DNA of 64,000 nt from Okapia johnstoni (GCA_024291935.2 CM044305.1:90078397-90142396), one strand, 5' to 3'. Positions 10,431 to 22,035 are shown, numbered from the stretch's first letter. Program-made: numbers and translations. The notes: generated by a model from the letters alone, not told the origin.

Positions 10431-10585
10431 CAGAAGGCAGGTCATAGTTTAAAAAAAAGAAAAAACAACTTTGCATTTTTGGGTCTGGCAAATATTTCTT
10501 AAATACGTTACCAAAATCATAATTCAGAAAAGAAAAAAAAATTAAAATTGGATTTCAACAAATTAAAAATTTCTTCTCTACCTTT

Positions 10586-10865
10586 AAATGCTTCTACACT
10601 CTAGATTTTTAGTCAGTGTTGGATTCATACTAATTATTTGGCTAGTGCTCTGTTTCCATACTCTCATAGTAGAGTTTGCAGCTCTTCTAATGCAAACCAT
10701 AGTGGGCCATGCTTGATTGGTTATTTGTGTGAAAAACAACAGATTTGGCCTAGAGGCATTAGAAGATGCCATTGATTTAGGCTCTGTAATTCCTTGATGT
10801 CAGAAAGAACTGGGCCGAAAGTAAAAAATATTGAGGTATAAGGGCAAGATGGGAGTACTAACAGA
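10586..10865. other. Unique sequence, no feature recognised
   Basis: A short stretch between the L1 relic and the GA-rich tract. Nothing recognisable was found. Confidence 0.45.
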
Positions 10866-10950
10866 TAGATGGGTGGGGGAGGAGGGAGGAAGGGATGGAG
10901 GGAGGGAGAAAGAGTTCCAGAGAGAGAGAGAGAGAGACAGGGACTGTGAT
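10866..10950. repeat. GGGA/GA-rich simple repeat
   Basis: Imperfect GGGA/GGAA units, then a clean (GA)n run at about 10919-10937. Length variation between individuals is likely for this type of tract. Confidence 0.85.
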
Positions 10951-11610
10951 GGGGAGACAGAGATTTGTTACTTGGAGGAAAATGGAGGAGTCCTATTGAA
11001 CATCACCCTTCCTTGCATTCCTAGGCCTCCTCAAGTGAGAGAGAACGGGATTCCAGCCAACACCTGGAAAGTGGACGTAACCTGAGCTCCGCCAGAGCAG
11101 TGCCAATGAGAGTTCTCAACCATGTATGCCACAGAGGAAAAAGAAGAGTTATTGAGGACCCCTGTTCTAGAGAGCAGCATGCGGAGTCCATGATTTTGTG
11201 TGGCAGGTGAGAAGGGAGAAAAATGACTCCTCCCTTCTAAGGCTCATGAGCAGAACACTCTTCTTGACTAAGCTGGAGAACCAGGAGCAGCATGGGCAGT
11301 CAGATCCTTAGGGGGGTTTTATTAACATGATGGTAGTTAGTATACTCTACACTCTAACCATCACAGAGATGTGGTGGTGTACCTACTAGGAACTATTTCC
11401 ATGACTGGACTGTTTCTTCCTGGATGGTCCAGGAATTTCTTGTCTCAATCTATGGGCATGATGTATGTATTGCCAGTGGTGCTGAGGCTTTTGCTTCCCC
11501 ATTTCTGGAGCTGGCGAAGCAGATAACCAAGCTCTGATTTGGTCAAGATCATACTGGCCAAGTCACATTGTCCCCAGCTGCAGTACTTTGGCAGCTGAAG
11601 CAAGCATAAT
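10951..11610. other. Unique sequence, no feature recognised
   Basis: Mixed composition; no repeat or exon recognised. Confidence 0.45.
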
Positions 11611-11612
11611 CA

Positions 11613-11785
11613 CTAGTTGACATTTATTAAGCAGTTGCCATGTGCCAGGCACTAGAAGAGCCTTACTTAAATTATGATAATTTTATCCTCACAATAGCCC
11701 AATGAGGTAGGTACAAAGTTAATCAGTGATAGAGCCAGGATTCACATCCAGGTGCATCTGACTCCATAGTTGATGTCCTTTCAAA
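11613..11785 (-). mobile_element. MIR SINE, antisense
   Basis: CATTTATTAAGCAGTTGCCA, TGTGCCAGGCACTAGAAGAG, TTTTATCCTCACAATAGCCC, AATGAGGTAGGTACAAAG and AGAGCCAGGATTCACATCC are a well preserved antisense MIR. Part of the middle (the GATGAGGAAACTG region) is deleted. Confidence 0.88.
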
Positions 11786-12385
11786 TACACACGAGGCCAC
11801 ATGATTGTTTTGTTTAAGGAGTTCTTTGAACAGCCTCATCTGCAGTTGGTTGGCACTAGGTGAAAGCTCAAAGTATGCCAAACCTATGTGCTATTGACCC
11901 CTTGTTATTAAAAGTCCTTTTCAAATGTTTTATATTAGCTTCCTGCCCTATTAATAAGTGTACCTTCTTGGATAGATTTGACCTTTTTGTTGTGACCAAA
12001 GGTCTTGCACTATCCTGGATGTGAAATATTAGAGGAAAAAGACAATTAGGCTACAAATGTCCTGATTCTCGGGCACACCTCACTCCATGTTGTTCTTAGA
12101 AATACATTCTGACATCAGCTTATGTTTCTGTCATTTGTCTTTTTCTACAAAGGAGCAACAGCAGAGAGGGAGGGGGAGGCAGGGTAGGTAGAGAGAAAGA
12201 GAGAGTGAGTGAGTATGGGGCTTTGGTTTTTTACAAACCTTTGTAATATTAGACCTAGCCTAATAGCTAAACTAAGGCATTACTGACACCATCATCGCAT
12301 TGAACTACAGCGATGATTTGAAAAGTTGAATTCTTGGCCATTTGATTGCTGTACTCATACAGCATACCACAATTTTGAAGTGAAA

Positions 12386-12387
<2 letters not shown>
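11786..12387. other. Unique sequence with a GA-rich patch
   Basis: A purine-rich patch lies at about 12158-12215. The rest is unrecognised. Confidence 0.45.

Positions 12388-12433
<46 letters not shown>
12388..12433. repeat. (AC)n microsatellite
   Basis: An uninterrupted AC dinucleotide run of 46 bases. Uninterrupted runs of this length are normally polymorphic. Confidence 0.97.
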
Positions 12434-12435
<2 letters not shown>

Positions 12436-13202
12436 TCATACAGAGAGGCAAAACTAGGGGTTTTGGTGGTAGTCACAGCCTACTGTTTTAGAAGAAATAC
12501 ATGGCTCTCAATGAGAGGAAATGACATAATCATGAGATCATAGTACACAGGACTTGGATGCTAGTAATCCACCTGTAAACAACTCAGTCTGAACATAAAA
12601 CTGCACCACACTGAGTCCACACAGAACAACCAAGACTTCGCCTCTTCATTCTAAAGCAGGAAAGTTTTCCATTTGGGTCCTGCCAACTAAAACCAAAGGA
12701 CTGGTGTGTTTATTTATGAAGCTATGTGCTCCTGACTGGGCTCATCTAGAGACTGCTGAATAGATAAAGAGGCCTGTTCATTATGAGACAATTTTGGAAA
12801 AAACAGGTTGGAGTCACTCTTCCTGTGGTATCTGCTACCAGGATTGGCTCTGGATAGATGTGTCAAGTGAGCAAGGTTTGACTTAACTATCTCAGATTCC
12901 CCTTCTGTCCTCCCTTTCCTCCATTTTAGCATCCTTCCTTCCCTCTCCAGTTTAATTCATTTAAGCTGACATTTATGGAACTGAATTCAACATTTATGGC
13001 ATCTTTTACCAGGCACCGTGCTTGGGTGCTCTGCCCTGGTCTTGTAATATTCATGTCCTCCACTACTATTTGGAAATTGAACTTGGTCCTTGTCTTTCCA
13101 TACCCTGAGTCTATGTGAAAAACATCTCAGGCTGAGAGGACTGGTTGATTTTCAGCATCATCTGCAACTGCTTACAATCTAATTTTTAAATGATGCCTCT
13201 GA

Positions 13203-13207
<5 letters not shown>
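12434..13207. other. Unique sequence between two CA arrays
   Basis: No repeat family or exon recognised. Confidence 0.45.

Positions 13208-13254
<47 letters not shown>
13208..13254. repeat. (AC)n microsatellite
   Basis: An uninterrupted AC run of 47 bases, about 0.8 kb from the previous one. The flanks do not match, so it is not a duplication of that locus. Confidence 0.97.
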
Positions 13255-13255
<1 letters not shown>

Positions 13256-13664
13256 CCTCATCCTTGGTTGACTGACTTGAGGAAAAACAGCTATAGTAAT
13301 CTACGAGTTCTCTTTATTGCTTTCTTGATGAAGGAGTGTGTTAAAGGCTCAAGATAGCTCAACAGTAATATTGATAAAGGGTAACTGTCCAAACACAACT
13401 AGAATATGGTACTTTGGAGAAATAGTGAAGTATTTGAAAAGTGCATGCTATTTCGTCATCACTACTGCTACATTTTTTTAAATGGAATGATTTCAATTTC
13501 TCCCCAAGGTCTCCATTTTCATGGAGGCTGACAGAACCCACAAACATGGGTATGGTGGTGTATGAAGGGCATAGCACTCAGCTGGACATCCTGAGACCAG
13601 GCTCCAAGCCTTGTCTGATGTGATTAACCGAAGTGTCTTGCTATCCGGGAGAACTGCAGCATAT
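13255..13664. other. Unique sequence, no feature recognised
   Basis: Small overlapping open frames of 60-72 codons on both strands look like chance. No repeat recognised. Confidence 0.45.
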
Positions 13665-13800
13665 GCTGAAGTAGAAAGAGCACAGGACAAGTATTAGAAT
13701 ACCAGGATTCTAGGCTGACATTTGTGACTAATTAGCTGCGTGACTCTGGGAAAGTGACTGACCCTTCTTGAGTCCTTATCTGGTCAACAAAAGAGTTGGT
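13665..13800 (+). mobile_element. MIR SINE, 5' and core
   Basis: GTAGAAAGAGCACAGGACAA, ATACCAGGATTCTAGGCTGA, TAATTAGCTGCGTGACTCTG, GGGAAAGTGACTGACCCTTC and GAGTCCTTATCTGG follow MIR order from head to core. Confidence 0.85.
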
Positions 13801-14500
13801 TTCATGTGACATGTGAACATGTTCTGATACAAACAGGAAATCTGTAACAGCTCCTGTGGTTGACACACATGCTCAGCCTTGATGGTTAAAACGCTTGTTG
13901 GGAATAACCCAATGGATCAGCAAAGGGATTGTCCCTGATGCATCGGACAGAATAACAGACTCACATTAGCAGAGGGAACTAAATTAAATATGGCAGCCTG
14001 GTCTGTTTGGTCTCTGATCAACCTCTGCCAAACCTATGCTTCCTGATCTCTGTGGTATGGCTCTGCACTGCTTTTTATTTTCCTGTTCTGTCATTTTGGC
14101 TCACTGTTAGCATAGAATAAACTGCATATACCTCCCTGAAAGTCATTGCCAGGGTAGTCTGGCTCTGCTGCTCAGACATATCCCATTCCATCTGTTCCTC
14201 CCTGAAACAGAGGGTTGGCTACCCAGCTTCAGATGCAGGCAATAAAATGGAGCAAGCAGAATGACACAACTTTTAAGCTGTAGGCTTCTTAACCTACTAA
14301 GCCTGCTATACTGCATGTTGGTCGGCCCCGGATGAATTGAGGTTGGGAAAAAAGGCAGAATTGTTAGTTCAGTTTTAGCTTTGACCTCATCTACAACTCT
14401 CACTGGTTTTCATCAACATGAGAGGATTCTGTCCATCTTAGTGATTAGTTTGCATTTTCCTCTTCTGATGTTTCCTTGCCACCTGGGAGATAAATGGAAA
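13801..14500. other. Unique sequence, no feature recognised
   Basis: No repeat family or exon recognised. An 86-codon minus-strand frame at 14143-14403 has no known domain. Confidence 0.45.
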
Positions 14501-14795
14501 CAATTAAAGGATTCAAGGGTCACTTCTCAGAAGCCTTCATTGATATCCCCACATGATGTCTTCTCCACCTGGACCTCAGCATTGGTTGGGGTGACTCTGT
14601 TGGGTCCACCAATGGAGACTCTGTGACTGCCTCTCTATGAAGACCACGTTGCCATCCTCTGTCCTCCACGAAGATTGTGAGTTCCTTGAGGGCACCTATT
14701 GTATCTTATATTTGTCTCTGTGGCCCAGGGTCTAGCACAAGGGCACAATGTCAAAGTTTGATAGATTTTAGTGATGATTGTTACTATTACTGGTG
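14501..14795 (+). mobile_element. L2 LINE 3' end
   Basis: GGGTCACTTCTCAGAAGCCT, TCATTGATATCCCC, GATTGTGAGTTCCTTGAGGG, TTTGTCTCTGTGGCCCAGGG and TCTAGCACAAGGGCACA follow the L2 3' UTR order. Non-coding relic. Confidence 0.75.
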
Positions 14796-14857
14796 CTAAG
14801 GAAGGGTTATGCCAAGATTGTTCATTGGAAGACACCATATAAGCACACAATATCCTC

Positions 14858-15020
14858 TCCAAGCCTCCATTTCCTCATATATCAAATGGAAATAATAATA
14901 GTGCCTACTTCATGAGCTTTTGGTAGGTGAGAATTAATGAGACAAAATGTATCAAGTGCTGGGGGACAGAGATTGGCCCATATCACCCGCTCAACACATA
15001 CTAGTTGTTATTATTTGGGG
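14858..15020 (+). mobile_element. MIR SINE, core and 3' end
   Basis: CCAAGCCTCCATTTCCTCAT, CAAATGGAAATAATAATAGT, GCCTACTTCATGAGC, GAATTAATGAGACAAAATG and CGCTCAACACATACTAGTTG match MIR core to 3' end. Confidence 0.85.
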
Positions 15021-17319
15021 TTGTGAGGTATATTTGAGGCAGCGTGACTTGTCTTCAAAAGAGAGGAGGCCAATTACTTTTCAGAGAAGAACACACCTTC
15101 TATCTCCTAGCCTGTATCTGGCCTCAAAATAACACAGAGGAACTCTTAAAAACTGCTCCATGTCTCCCTGTCATTACAGGGACATTACAAATAACATGAG
15201 AAAAGCCAGCAGAACAACACCCACCCCAGATGCTGACTGTTGTGAAAAGGCACCATGGGGAAAACCCCGGGGGGTGGGGCAGAAACCCACCTAGCTCCCT
15301 CCTTCCCCACCACACTCCCCCAAATCCAGGAAATAACCACTCTCTCTAACCAATAATAACATGTGTTCCTAAACATTGATAGACATTGTTCTGTTCTAGA
15401 AAGTGTGGGAAAATGACCCCCCCCCTCACCCAGATAGCCTCACCATATTCATGGAAGGTCAGTACTGCTGCTGTTGACAAAAATATTCTGAGAAGGAGAA
15501 AATGTACAGAGAAAGAGTTTAAAAAAAAAACTTCCTGCCAACTGATGGGAGATAAGAGAAAGGGAACCTGAAACATACACTTGAAGAGAATACCGTCTAT
15601 TGGAGAACTTTTTATTCTTCATTAATAACCCCCCCAAAGGATGAAGAATTGAAAAGAACAAGCACAATCTGTGGGTCACATACACGAGAGACAAAAGACA
15701 CCTAGCTCAGAATGTGCGGGAAGGGAGGCCCTCACCATGGCAGAAGCTTGGGAACTGTCCAGATCCAGCAAGTGGGCTATAAGATCGTGTTTATCTACTT
15801 AAGAATGTATTTCTGCTGGCCTCCTAGGTCAACAGCTCAGAAATGGTATTAGGTATGCGCTCCTTATGTCATCTGAACTCCAATTCTACCAACTGCTCTC
15901 TTGTGGCTCACTGAGACTCTTCACTCACAAGGTAAGAGTCTGGGTTCCCACAAAGCCAAAAGACACAAAACAAGGCTCCTTTCAAAGCACAACAGCAATC
16001 ACAAGTATCCCTAATTATACATCAGGGTCTAATAAATGGAGACCATGCCCTGCAGTTGTCAGCAGGACAGGTGTGTACAAGATTCCCAGACAGGGGCTGA
16101 CGTTTCTGCAAGCGTGGAGTTCAAGTGATTCTCCAGTGCTATCTCTGTTAACCGCGGGCACATGCTGACAATGAATTGGGACTAATTTGGAAACAGTCAG
16201 CTGCTGGAGAGTGTGTGCATCAAATCCCTTCCTTCATAATTTATACAGCATTTTGATTGTGGTGTTCGGCAATAAATAACTGAAACAAGTTCTAACTGCT
16301 CTGAGAGGCCTTCTTATGTCTTCACCACTGCTTTTGATATTCTCCAGGATAGCGCACATTCAACTTTATATGCAAACCTGAAATGGTATTCAGGAGAAGA
16401 AGAGGGAGAAAAAGGCAGCCAATAGACCTTTCACTTTGGGAATTGAAAATAAGATCATATTCAAACTGCAGCATTTATGGCCCAATGCTTAATACATATG
16501 ATATGTGACCATTACAAATTCACCTTTCGTAGCAAAGCTGTGCTCTTGTAGTGACATAGCTTATTGCTAGATTAGAGCTTTTAGCATGATGAAGGTATCT
16601 TTCATCTTCTCCTGGATGTGGGCTGGGTGCTCCTTCGGGGCTGTATTTCTGCCTGTCACAATGCCCGACAGCGCTGAGACATAGGGCTTACAAGAATAGG
16701 ACCTGAGTCATTCACCAAAGGGCTGCAGCCACTTTGAAAAGGGAGCACCTACTTGGAGATATCTTATCTGCAAGGGATCACACTCTCTCCGATTGCCATG
16801 CTCTGCTAAAGCCAAAGAGAGAGGTCAGCCAACATTGTTTCATGGAATCAACCCAAAGAGCAAATCTAACATCCCAAATATTCAGCCAATCCAAGTTTTT
16901 GGCAATATCAAAAAGACAGTTTCAGGTAGGTCACAGTACAGGTTAGTCCCCAGGAAAAGAATACACATATCATGTATATCACTGATATGGTTACAATGTA
17001 CACACACTTAAAACCAGGCCAGTTGTGGAATGGCTTTCCAGATTCTTCTAAATCCACCCCAAATCTTAGTGTATGGATCAGACAGATTTTCACGGATTTT
17101 ACAAATCATAAAATGATTGATCAGTGCCACTGCTTCTCCTTTCTTCCATTTTTGAGAAGTACGGTTCAAATCTTGCCTTGCTATAAGTCCTTGGCCGTCG
17201 TCACAATCAGCCCTAAAAGCTCTCTTTCCAAACTCATCTCCTGATGCTCCCCTCTCTCTTCTCTCCCTTCTTTAGTCCTTCGTGCACCCAATATTCCTGA
17301 CACCTGCCTCACTCATTTA
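15021..17319. other. Long unique stretch, no feature recognised
   Basis: About 2.3 kb without a recognisable repeat apart from a poly-C run at about 15417-15425. Open frames of 60-100 codons on both strands show no domain and no consistent splice signals. Confidence 0.45.
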
Positions 17320-17395
17320 AATTCCCCAGTGACTAACCCAAAGCGAAGCCCACAGAAGGCATTCCGCAAATCTCTGAATGAATATGAATGAATGA
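17320..17395 (+). mobile_element. L2 LINE terminal fragment
   Basis: CCCAGTGACTAACCCAAAGC, AGGCATTCCGCAAATCTC and TGAATGAATATGAATGAATG resemble the last ~75 bp of L2. Short and diverged. Confidence 0.5.
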
Positions 17396-17673
17396 CAGAA
17401 TAAGGACAGCACATGGCTTTGTGACAGCTATGTCAGATGCGTGGGGGCACTTTCCACTTACTTCCCATTCTTAGATGTGTTCCGGGCCTTTGCGGATGAT
17501 GGAGAGTTGGCGCCTGGAGTAGTGTTTGGAGAACCCCGTTTATCCTTACTATACCCACAGAAAGAATAGAAAAAGATATACAACCATGACCACAGAGATG
17601 AAAATAAACTAATCATTTCATTTCACTCATTTCATTTAAAGACTTTCAAGGTGCCTCTCTTGATCTCTCAATC

Positions 17674-17718
17674 TGTGTGTGTGTGGTGTGTGTGTGTGTG
17701 TCTCTCTGTCTCTCTCGT
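17674..17718. repeat. Interrupted (TG)n then (TC)n microsatellite
   Basis: TG units with one GG interruption near 17685, changing to TCTC-rich sequence at 17701. Confidence 0.9.
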
Positions 17719-18510
17719 CTGTCAAAATAAAGCATGATCTTATCCAGAGCTGCCCTTCAAAGGTAAAGAGAGTGGGGACCACTGGTCAAATTCAAAGAAC
17801 GTTATTCTTCTGACATTCAAAGCTTCAGCTGGTGGATGCCATTCATGATAGCACCACAGCCCAGGGCCCCAGGGAGGCTCTGGCCAAAAAAAAAAAAATT
17901 GTCTTTAACATAAAATCTTTTATTTGTCTCTGGGTTCTCTGTACTTCGAGTTCAGTTCTGAAGCTGCTGACTTGTTGTGAAGTATGTGGATGCCAAATGA
18001 CTTCTAAGAGTCTTTGGGAGATACTATCAGATGAATTAATAATTCTCACTCATAACGTTAGCATAGGAAGGCCGTGAATCCAGATATTCTTTCAGGAGAG
18101 GCACCACCTGCTTCATGAGTAATTGAATTTAAATCTCCACCTTCCATAACTTCATAGCTTATGTCAAAACTTGGGAACAATTACGAAATAAATCACTAGG
18201 AAGGTCTGCTTAATCTCATCGGGTTAATAAACGCAGACAAATTAATCACTGGAAGGTAAACAAAGAGGATAATTGATTGGAGGCTTCTTGATTACTTTAT
18301 TCTATTTTCTTTATCAAACTATTTCTACCATTATCTTCAATTCAGCTGCTCTGCCTTGAAATTATTACTTTACTTCATCTTCAGATTTCCATGGAAACCA
18401 ATTCAAAGCCCTTTTCCCCACTTGATGATGTGTGGAATTATTTATCCTGATTTCATCAGAAAGATTTTTTTGTTGTTGTTAGTAACATCTACGTCAGCAT
18501 AACCTTTTAT
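17719..18510. other. Unique AT-rich stretch, possible regulatory DNA
   Basis: No repeat recognised. About 18110-18440 is rich in TAAT/ATTA words, holds two copies of a TAATCACT-GGAAGGT-like motif (18188-18205 and 18241-18257) and contains CCATGGAAAC near 18390. This could be a conserved non-coding element, but conservation is not visible from one sequence. A poly-A run lies at about 17886-17898. Confidence 0.35.
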
Positions 18511-18814
18511 GAAAAGTGAAGGTAAAAAATAGCATTGAAACATGTATATTATATTATCATATGTGAAACAGAACACCATTCCAGGTTCGATTCATGAGAC
18601 AAATGCTCAGGGCTGGGGCAATGGGATGACCCAGAGGGATGGGATGGGGAGGGAGGTGGGAGGGGGGTTCAGGATGGGGAACACATGTAAACCCATGGCT
18701 GACTCATGTCAATGCATGGCAAAAACTACTACAATATTGTAAAGTAATTAGCCCCCAACTAAAATAAATAAATTTATTAAAAAAAAAAAAGAAAAGAAAA
18801 GTGAAGGTAAAAAA
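18511..18814 (+). mobile_element. L1 LINE 3' end with 19-bp TSD
   Basis: The insert, 18530-18795, carries the ruminant L1 3' UTR: TATTATCATATGTGAAACAG, ATTCATGAGACAAATGCTCA, GGGATGGGGAGGGAGGTGGG, CCCATGGCTGACTCATGTCA, ACAATATTGTAAAGTAATTA and a poly-A tail. GAAAAGTGAAGGTAAAAAA is exact at 18511-18529 and 18796-18814. This is a severely 5'-truncated, relatively young insertion with no coding capacity. Confidence 0.95.
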
Positions 18815-19055
18815 GAAAAATGCATACTTGGCTTTCAGTGAGTATAATAGAGCCTTCCAAAGGCACAGAATATTGTCTGAGAGAATGTCAAAGAGCTTTC
18901 CAGATATTTATGAATCTTTTAAGTACATCAGAAATAGGTCTCTACAAAGAGCTGTATTTAAATGTGGGGTGAGGTGGGGTTGGGGGGTCACAAAAGATAT
19001 TCTGCCTCGCATCCCTCAGCTTTAAGTGACTCCATGGATGTGACTGGAACAAGAG

Positions 19056-19245
19056 ATAACTATGCGTTCCCAGTGATAGAAACTGCCTGCCGTGCAGGAG
19101 ACCTGGGTTCAATCCCTGGATCCAGAAGATCTGTTGGAGGAGGGCATGGCTACCACTCCAATATTCTTGCCTAGAGAATTCCGTACACAGAGGAGCCTGG
19201 CGGGCTACAGTCCATAGGATCACAACGAGTCAGACACGACTTAGG
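19056..19245 (+). mobile_element. Bov-tA SINE
   Basis: GCCTGCCGTGCAGGAGACC, TGGGTTCAATCCCTGGATCC, CCACTCCAATATTCTTGCC and CAACGAGTCAGACACGACTT mark a sense copy with a degraded head. Confidence 0.9.
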
Positions 19246-19960
19246 AACTAATATTCCCAGTAACTGCCAAGGTGATCCAGATGTGTGTGGGCACAGGGCT
19301 AATCAGACAGATAGCAAAAGTTCCAGCAGGTAGGATTGTGTCCAGGAGGGCCTCAAAACAGTTCTTTGAAGTGGGAGTCACCGAGGTGAGCTCCGATCCT
19401 TCTGCTGGAGTAAGCGGCTCTGGACAGCGGCCACATAGTCTGTCTCAGAGGAGGTATCAGAAGTCCACTGAGACAGTGCTGAAGAACTCATGCAGCGCTG
19501 CTCCTGCCTATCCATGCTGACTTCCTGGCAAAGAACTTCTTAACCATCCCTGGACCATACCAGCTACCACTGGCATTCAGAACCTCGCTCAGAAATGAAG
19601 TGATAACACCAAACAACTGGACAAAAGATTGGAACTCAGAAGAATTCTAAAGTGTCTCTTCCAGAAGGCTGCTGCTGTGTCATGTGAGGGATGAAATATG
19701 CTGTGTGTTGCAAAATTCAAGCAGGTCTCAATTCCACACTCTGCTCATTGACCACTGAGTCTTCCTCCTCCTAGCCTCTCACTCAAACAGAAGGCAGTGG
19801 GAAACTTTGCTAAAAACCTTTGGAAACAAAGACCCTTTTGATCTTGCAGACTGCTAGGCTCAGAGAAGGTGGTCATTTAACACCCTGTTCCCCCAAGTCA
19901 CTAAGTTCATGCATTCTTGTTCTTTTGAATAAAAGACACCCATCCCCACTGCTGTAGTCC
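19246..19960. other. Unique sequence, no feature recognised
   Basis: No repeat family recognised. An open plus-strand frame of 82 codons (19272-19520) has no known domain. Confidence 0.45.
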
Positions 19961-20203
19961 CAAATCTTTTTGTCTTTTTATACTGTTCATGGGGTTCTTG
20001 CAGCAAGAATACTAGAATGCTGGTAAAGATTGAAGGCAAAAGAAGGCAGTAGAGGATGAGATGGTTGGATAGCATCACTGATTCAATGGACATGAACTTG
20101 AGCAAACTTCAGGAGATAGTGAGGGACATGGAGGCCTGGCATGCTGCAGTCCAAGGGGTCGCAAAGAGTTGGACAGGACTTAGCCACTGAAAAACAACAA
20201 CAA
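19961..20203 (+). mobile_element. BovB LINE, internally deleted or rearranged
   Basis: 19961-20012 (TTTTTATACTGTTCATGGGG, GCAAGAATACTAGAATG) resembles an upstream part of BovB. It is joined directly to the 3' tail at about 20013 (TGCTGGTAAAGATTGAAGGC, GATGAGATGGTTGGATAGCA, GGTCGCAAAGAGTTGGACAG). The intervening sequence, including the reverse-transcriptase region, is missing. The upstream piece could instead be an antisense Bov-tA core, because the two share the GCAAGAATACT word. Confidence 0.75.
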
Positions 20204-20560
20204 ATTCCCATACCTGTGTGTTGGAAGCCAAGGATCCTTTAAAATCATGACAAGTGACCATGTTTAAGGTCAATGCAGGGCACCACAGGACATCAGGAAA
20301 AGCTGTCAGCTGCCTTACTATTGTTAACTGCTGCTTTGGAGGTGGGGGTGGTGGTCTTGGAGCAGTCGTCCTTTAGGTGATAGAAATAAGGACTCCTCTG
20401 ACCTACTGCCAAATCCTGCACGTGTAGATTTGAGGGGGAATAAACACAAATACTTTCTCAGAAAAATTGCAGATGGAAGGCAAGGCACCAAGACTAGGGG
20501 TGAACAAGTACTAAAAACTTCAAAATGTTTGTTTCATGCCAGCAGCAGAGATCCACTGAC
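20204..20560. other. Unique sequence, no feature recognised
   Basis: A GGTGGGGGTGGTGG patch near 20340 is the only compositional feature. Confidence 0.45.
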
Positions 20561-20787
20561 AGGGGCAAAAGTGAAAGGGAAAGAGAAAGTCACTCAGTGG
20601 TGTGTGACTGTGACCCCATGCACTGCCGCCCACCAGGTTTCTCTGTCCATGGGGTTCTCCAGGCAGGAATATTGGAATGGGTAGCCGTTCTCTTCTTCAG
20701 GGGACCTTCCCGACCCAGGGATCGAACCCAGGTCTTCCGCATTGCAGGATCCCATTCTTTACCAGCTGAGCCACCAGGGAAGCCCAA
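20561..20787 (-). mobile_element. Bov-tA SINE, antisense, full length
   Basis: In reverse this is a complete Bov-tA: AGTCACTCAGTGGTGTGTGA, TCTGTCCATGGGGTTCTCC, CCAGGGATCGAACCCAGGTC and AGCTGAGCCACCAGGGAAGC. Near-repeats ACAGGGGCAAAA (about 20559-20570) and ACAGTGGCAAAA (about 20788-20799) are a likely diverged TSD. Confidence 0.93.
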
Positions 20788-20799
20788 CAGTGGCAAAAT

Positions 20800-22035
20800 G
20801 AACCTGAAAGTGGGGGAGGGACGAGCAGAACAGTGGCAGGCTTGGATCCTTGGAGTTTAATTTTGTAGATGTATCAATACTAAGGACTGTTGTATAGAAA
20901 GGCTGGCCAAACATTGAGGGGAAAGAGCCATCGTTCTTCCTCAAAGTTCCAAGCTATGTAGGTAAGTCTGGACAAGGTGCTATGATTTTGAAACTTAGAG
21001 GCAGAAAGACCCTGAGTTTTCCACAAGTGATCCAAGAAAGAGAAATAGAAAATCCTGCAACTGCAAACTGAGAGCCTCAGAGATCTGGGAAAACATGGGT
21101 GGACAACCCAAAGATGAAGATGCTGCCAAGGATAATGACCATGGAAGGAAACATCTGCTAATCCCAAGGGCTACAGGAATAAGTCCTGCCTGCTTTTAGG
21201 TTATATAGGTGATAATTTGGGCTATATGAGGTTCTAGAGGACTGCCTGAGATCACAGCCAGTTTCCAATTTACACTTCTGGAACAAGAGCACCCCAGCCA
21301 TCATTATTTTGTCTGTCTCTAGACCACTTATCAGCCCTTTTGACTTTCATTTCCTCTTTGGATCTTAAAAGCTATGGCCCGAAATCCCAGAGGGCATGGA
21401 TCCAGGCTTCTCCCACTCCTCAGGAGTAAGCTATCTTCTTCAGAAGGTAAGATTCTTTCCTCTCTCCCTCCCAATCCAGCCTCTTCAAAGATGTATAAAC
21501 ACAATTCCAGGTGAGATCCTGATACAAAATGTAATGAATGCCAGCACTCTCTCTGTCTGCTTGGTTGGCTGTCCATCAAGTATCAAGTAAATCATTTTCC
21601 ACAGGCTCCACAAATGTTTCCACCACCAGAAAAGTGGGGGGAAAATCCTGCAATATTATGCACATTGTATTCAGGTGGGAAAACTATGACTAACCCAACT
21701 CTTCAGCATTTTCAAAGTGTTTCTGATTGAATAATTTGATGCTGAAATGGCATCCAGTGTACTTCACCTAAAATGGTAATCAGATCCACTCCAATCTGGA
21801 TTTTTCATAGGTCAGAGAGGTATTTGAGGGAGAAGAACCCAAACATCCTTGACTCACTTTCTTGGTGGGTGGCATACAGCAACTTCTGCATTTCTTGTAG
21901 TACTTTGTAAGCTCTTTCTGGAATTAATTTATCGCAGATCCCTGAGAAATAGTTGTGTTGCTCTAAGTACAACAACATTGAAATTTTAAAAATGAAATTT
22001 CAGGGTCCTAGGAAATTGAAATACTATTTCACAAG
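20800..22035. other. Unique sequence, no feature recognised
   Basis: About 1.2 kb without a recognisable repeat. Open frames of up to 95 codons show no domain. Confidence 0.45.

Larger units (their letters stand above)
8790..10585 (+). pseudogene. Old L1 ORF2 3' relic, broken by two insertions
   Basis: Three pieces line up as one sense L1 ORF2: about 8790-9026 (TATTCAACACTGTACTAGAG, then ACTATCTTTATTCACAGATG, where the encoded A-D-D-like region is decayed), 9419-10138 (TGGGTACACTGAAAACTACA and ATGCATATGGAAATGCACAG), and about 10440-10585 (GGTCTGGCAAATATTTCTTA and AATTAAAAATTTCTTCTCT). They encode the end of the reverse-transcriptase domain and the region C-terminal to it. Stops and frameshifts are frequent. 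A younger L1 3' end and a CHR SINE sit between the pieces. This is a dead relic of an old L1M-type element. Confidence 0.8.
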
